Virus record (IMG/VR): IMGVR_UViG_3300036768_001504
Span: 1-50,268 of that record
Length of the DNA: 50,268 bases
Source: a virus
Reading direction: 5' to 3' (one strand)
In this document: piece by piece, positions 47,998 to 50,268 of the stretch
Numbering within the stretch: the first letter of the stretch is position 1
Layout: each line of letters opens with the position of its first letter
Position numbers and translations under genes: made by a program
Notes under the pieces: generated by a model
Databases searched by the model: none
The model's input: the letters and a program-made list of their open reading frames with translations, nothing else
What the model was told of the DNA's origin: nothing

Positions 47998-48025
47998 GGC
48001 GGTCAGGAGGGCATTCCTGACCGCC
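47998..48025 (+). terminator. hairpin between early genes, T-tract on the right
   Basis: GGCGGTCAGGA (47998-48008) pairs perfectly with TCCTGACCGCC (48015-48025), six-base loop, followed rightward by TGTTTTGTG. For the leftward genes there is no T-tract, so it would mainly stop transcripts moving rightward, or protect leftward mRNA. Confidence 0.55.
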
Positions 48026-48034
48026 TGTTTTGTG

Positions 48035-48796
48035 TCAGGCCGCCGCAGCACGCGGCGGCGTTGGGTGTTGGGCGTTAGGCGTTGGGACGGATGCGGCAGT
48101 CGTTTCTGCCGGTGCAAGACCGGTCCTGCCTTGATTGAGGGCGCGGATCAGATCGCTGGCCTGCGCCTGGGTGAGCGCCATCAGGTTCTCGATGCCGAGC
48201 GTCTCCTGTGCGACACTATCCACATCGCGCTTCTGGCGGCGGCATAAGCTGCGGATCGCTTCCCTCTGCGCTTCGGTCATCGGCCCGTTCGCATCCCCTG
48301 CTGGCTTCGGAGCCGCCTGGGTGGGCGCTACGCCCGGCGGCGGAGTTGTCTGGGTGGCGCTGCGAGAGGGCGCATTGCGTCTGTCCTGTCGCGCCGGGCG
48401 CTGGTCGGGCCGAAACCGCGGAGAGCCCGCTTCGGGCGCGTTGTCCAGCGCCTCCTCGTCCCCCAGTTCCTCGAATGCCGCGACGCCGACATTGACCGCA
48501 TCCCGCAGGGCGCGGGCCTTCGCGCGAGTCTCGCTCATTCGGATCAGACAGGTCTGCATCGCGGGTGCGACGTTGCTGGGGTTCGCGTCGCCGATGCCAG
48601 TGAAGACGCGCTCGACCCCGTCCTTCTCCAGCGTCACGACCGCCTGGCAGATGGCCGTCCTCTGGTTGGCCTCCGAGGGGATTTGCAGCAGCGTGGTGCA
48701 GATGGATTTCAGCCCGAACTGATGCGAGAGGTCGAGGAGGCCGGCATAGAGGACAAAGGCGCGCCCCTGCCGCTCGATGATGTACTCTTTTCTCAT
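48035..48796 (-). CDS. Rad52/DdrA-like single-strand annealing protein
   Basis: A 253-residue protein. The N-terminal 120 residues (FVLYAGLLDLSHQFGLKSIC, AICQAVVTLEKDGVERVFTG, then IGDANPSNV and LIRMSETRAKARALRDAVNV) match the DdrA/Rad52-type phage annealing family, with the RA.ETRA.ARALRDA helix diagnostic. A Pro/Ala-rich linker and a C-terminal helical region (MTEAQREAIRSLCRRQKRDV) follow. It would pair homologous single strands in recombination. Confidence 0.75.
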   Translation of the reverse strand: MRKEYIIERQGRAFVLYAGLLDLSHQFGLKSICTTLLQIPSEANQRTAICQAVVTLEKDGVERVFTGIGDANPSNVAPAMQTCLIRMSETRAKARALRDAVNVGVAAFEELGDEEALDNAPEAGSPRFRPDQRPARQDRRNAPSRSATQTTPPPGVAPTQAAPKPAGDANGPMTEAQREAIRSLCRRQKRDVDSVAQETLGIENLMALTQAQASDLIRALNQGRTGLAPAETTAASVPTPNAQHPTPPRAAAA

Positions 48797-49023
48797 CGGC
48801 GTCCTCCTACTCGTCGTTGGTATCCCCCAGCGGGGCGTACCGGGCCTGGATTTCCCGCCGAATAGCGGCGGCGATGTCGGCGTCGAGCGCGTCCGGGACG
48901 GGGAGGGGGCGCGGGGTCAGGGCGCTGTAGATCGAGGGAGAGGACAGCGGCCTGCGCCTGTTCCCGCGCCAGCCCTTGATCGAGGAGGCGCTGCAAGATT
49001 AGGAGTGTGTGCAGAGTGGTCAT
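48793..49023 (-). CDS. small early protein, possible frameshift
   Basis: ATG 49023 with GAGGAGGAG upstream. The first 25 residues (TTLHTLLILQRLLDQGLARE) are well formed. The frame then turns Arg/Pro-rich, whereas the next frame gives SIYSALTPRPLPVPDALDAD and AAAIRREIQARYAPLGDTND before a TAG near 48806, which looks more protein-like. A frameshift around 48930-48960 is likely. Confidence 0.45.
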   Translation of the reverse strand: MTTLHTLLILQRLLDQGLAREQAQAAVLSLDLQRPDPAPPPRPGRARRRHRRRYSAGNPGPVRPAGGYQRRVGGRR

Positions 49024-49038
49024 CGTTGTCTCCTCCTC

Positions 49039-49716
49039 TCAGGCGAAATCGCGCTCCCGCTCCTTGCGGAAGTCGAAACCGGGGGTGCGCGGGAACTGCG
49101 GACGCGGCGGCAAGTTCCGGGGTGGGAGATGCCCCGCTCTTTCCAGCAGGGCGCGCGCTGCCGGGGCGGTCGCGTCCCCGTCCACCGTGATGTCGAGGCC
49201 GAGGGCCAGCCGCAGGGCGTAGTAGTGTTTGCACTTCTTGCGGAGGAACTGGCCCCGGAAGTACATGTCCGGGCAGCCGGACGCCCCTTCGATGTCGCAG
49301 CCGTGTTCCGGGTGGACGAGGTAGACGCCGCAGGGCTTGCCGTTGCCGTAGTCGTGGATGCACCAGTACCAGCCAGGCCGGTCGTCGGCCTGGAAGAAGG
49401 CGAACTCGTCGTACTGCAGGATGGCCCGCTGAACGCGATCCTGCGTGAAGCCGTCGAGAATCCGCTGCTGCTTGTCCGGGTTCGTTGGGATCCAGCAGAC
49501 GAACGCCGTGACGCCTTCCGGGGTCGAGCGGACGCCGCGCACCTCGACCAGGCTATCGAGGCCGCGCTGCTGCTTGCATTTGGCAAAGCTCTGGGCATGG
49601 GCGAGCGGCAGCCGCACGCTGCGCATGATCAGCCCCTTTTCGGGGTCAAGGATGGTTCGGGCGCGTTTTTTGGCGTCCCTCTTGCGTTTTGGGGTCGGTT
49701 GTGTTATGATGCGCAT
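49039..49716 (-). CDS. phage protein with SWIM-like cysteine/histidine cluster
   Basis: A 225-residue protein from ATG 49716 with CAGGAG upstream. A basic N-terminus (PTPKRKRDAKKRARTI), a central domain (GVTAFVCWIPTNPDKQQRIL), and a cluster CDIEGASGCPDMYFRG and KKCKHYYALRLAL resembling SWIM-type zinc binding (CxC..CxH). Possibly DNA binding in replication or repair. Not further recognised. Confidence 0.55.
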   Translation of the reverse strand: MRIITQPTPKRKRDAKKRARTILDPEKGLIMRSVRLPLAHAQSFAKCKQQRGLDSLVEVRGVRSTPEGVTAFVCWIPTNPDKQQRILDGFTQDRVQRAILQYDEFAFFQADDRPGWYWCIHDYGNGKPCGVYLVHPEHGCDIEGASGCPDMYFRGQFLRKKCKHYYALRLALGLDITVDGDATAPAARALLERAGHLPPRNLPPRPQFPRTPGFDFRKERERDFA

Positions 49717-49768
49717 GGAACTACTCCTGCAAGGTGTCTTGTCGTATCGGGGCTGAGGTAGCTGACGG

Positions 49769-50059
49769 CTACCTCAGCCCTTGGCTTTGGATGGCCGCGC
49801 GGCTGGCAGGCACAGGAGCCGGTTGTGGGCGGGTTCCATCCGCCACAGGTGAGTTGAGCGGGACATCCTGGCCGCGCAGGAAGCACTCCATCGGGCAGCC
49901 ATAGAGAGTGGCGAGGCGCTCGGCCAGATGGAAGGGCGCGTTGCCATGCCGCTCGAGTTGGCGCAGGTAGCGCGGGTTGTAGGGCCGGGAGGGTCGCAGG
50001 ATTTTGGCGACCTCTCGGAGGCTCAGACCTTTGCTGGTGCGGGCTTGGGTGGCGGTCAT
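49769..50059 (-). CDS. HTH (XRE-like) regulator
   Basis: A 96-residue protein with a Cro/C1-type helix-turn-helix: GLSLREVAKILRPSRPYNPR and YLRQLERHGNAPFHLAERLA. The C-terminus is Pro/Ala-rich. It heads the visible early block and may control it. ATG 50059 overlaps the upstream stop as ATGA. Confidence 0.7.
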   Translation of the reverse strand: MTATQARTSKGLSLREVAKILRPSRPYNPRYLRQLERHGNAPFHLAERLATLYGCPMECFLRGQDVPLNSPVADGTRPQPAPVPASRAAIQSQGLR

Positions 50060-50268
50060 CGGGTCTGTCCTCGGTTTAGGGCGGCGATGTCTACGCGCTG
50101 GCCCTGTCCCTGCTGGGCGAGGAACTGTCGGGCGGCCCGGTCGTACTTTTGCTCGATGGCTTCGGCCTGGCTCTCGTAGCGGTTGGCGCGGCGCAGATCG
50201 GCGGGATCGGCGTAGCGGGCGAAGCGTTTGCGATAGACCTGGGCGCAGTTTCGGAGTTGTTGCGCTTC
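50056..50268 (-). CDS. unidentified protein, C-terminal part
   Basis: A frame enters from the right edge and ends at TGA 50056-50058. The 70 visible residues are charged and helical (CAQVYRKRFARYADPADLRR, ANRYESQAEAIEQKYDRAAR, QFLAQQGQGQ). The overlap with the regulator start supports it. Start and function are outside the window. Confidence 0.6.
   Translation of the reverse strand, partial: EAQQLRNCAQVYRKRFARYADPADLRRANRYESQAEAIEQKYDRAARQFLAQQGQGQRVDIAALNRGQTR

Overview
The window is a short stretch of damaged host chromosome (about 1-3.3 kb) followed by a large, gene-dense siphovirus-type prophage or phage-derived island that runs off the right edge. The DNA is GC-rich with many GTG and TTG starts. 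The flanking membrane gene resembles the DUF6785/DUF6784 family, which I associate mainly with Armatimonadota and some Planctomycetes/Verrucomicrobia. I therefore suggest an Armatimonadota-like host, but only tentatively. No integrase, att site, tRNA, rRNA or CRISPR array was found.

Layout. 1-239: 3' end of an IS630-family element. 296-1411: two broken TPR fragments pointing away from each other. 1546-3288: a DUF6785-like pseudogene with an internal amber codon and a missing 5' end. 3439-5549: ECF-like sigma factor and zinc-ribbon protein (leftward) and an HD-GYP protein (rightward). 5716-18311: rightward packaging, head and neck genes (small and large terminase, HK97 portal, minor head protein, prohead protease, capsid, connectors). 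18410-34774: tail genes (tube, tail chaperones with a -1 frameshift, a 1655-residue tape measure with a built-in peptidase, then a baseplate module in the same order as gene transfer agent genes g12-g15). 34888-38476: small genes, a sigma-70 factor, holin, CHAP endolysin and a VRR-NUC nuclease. A strong terminator at 38546 ends the rightward block.

39.0-50.3 kb is a leftward, tightly overlapping early block: HTH regulator, Rad52/DdrA-like annealing protein, Pol X-like nucleotidyltransferase, DUF488 protein, AEP-type primase, RepA-like helicase, ASCH protein, DNA methyltransferase, several zinc-ribbon miniproteins and a TGT/DpdA-like protein. Late and early blocks converge near 38.6-39.3 kb.

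Most notable: a tail hub protein carrying a LecA-like domain and an intact von Willebrand A domain; a distal tail protein consisting of two fused DUF2460 units; six perfect 22-bp hairpin repeats after the tail tube gene; a textbook CCCAAAC frameshift site with a downstream nested stem; a 217-bp MITE-like element whose ends match the IS630 end at the left edge; and two copies of a conserved two-hairpin sequence resembling an IS200/IS605 right end or omega RNA.
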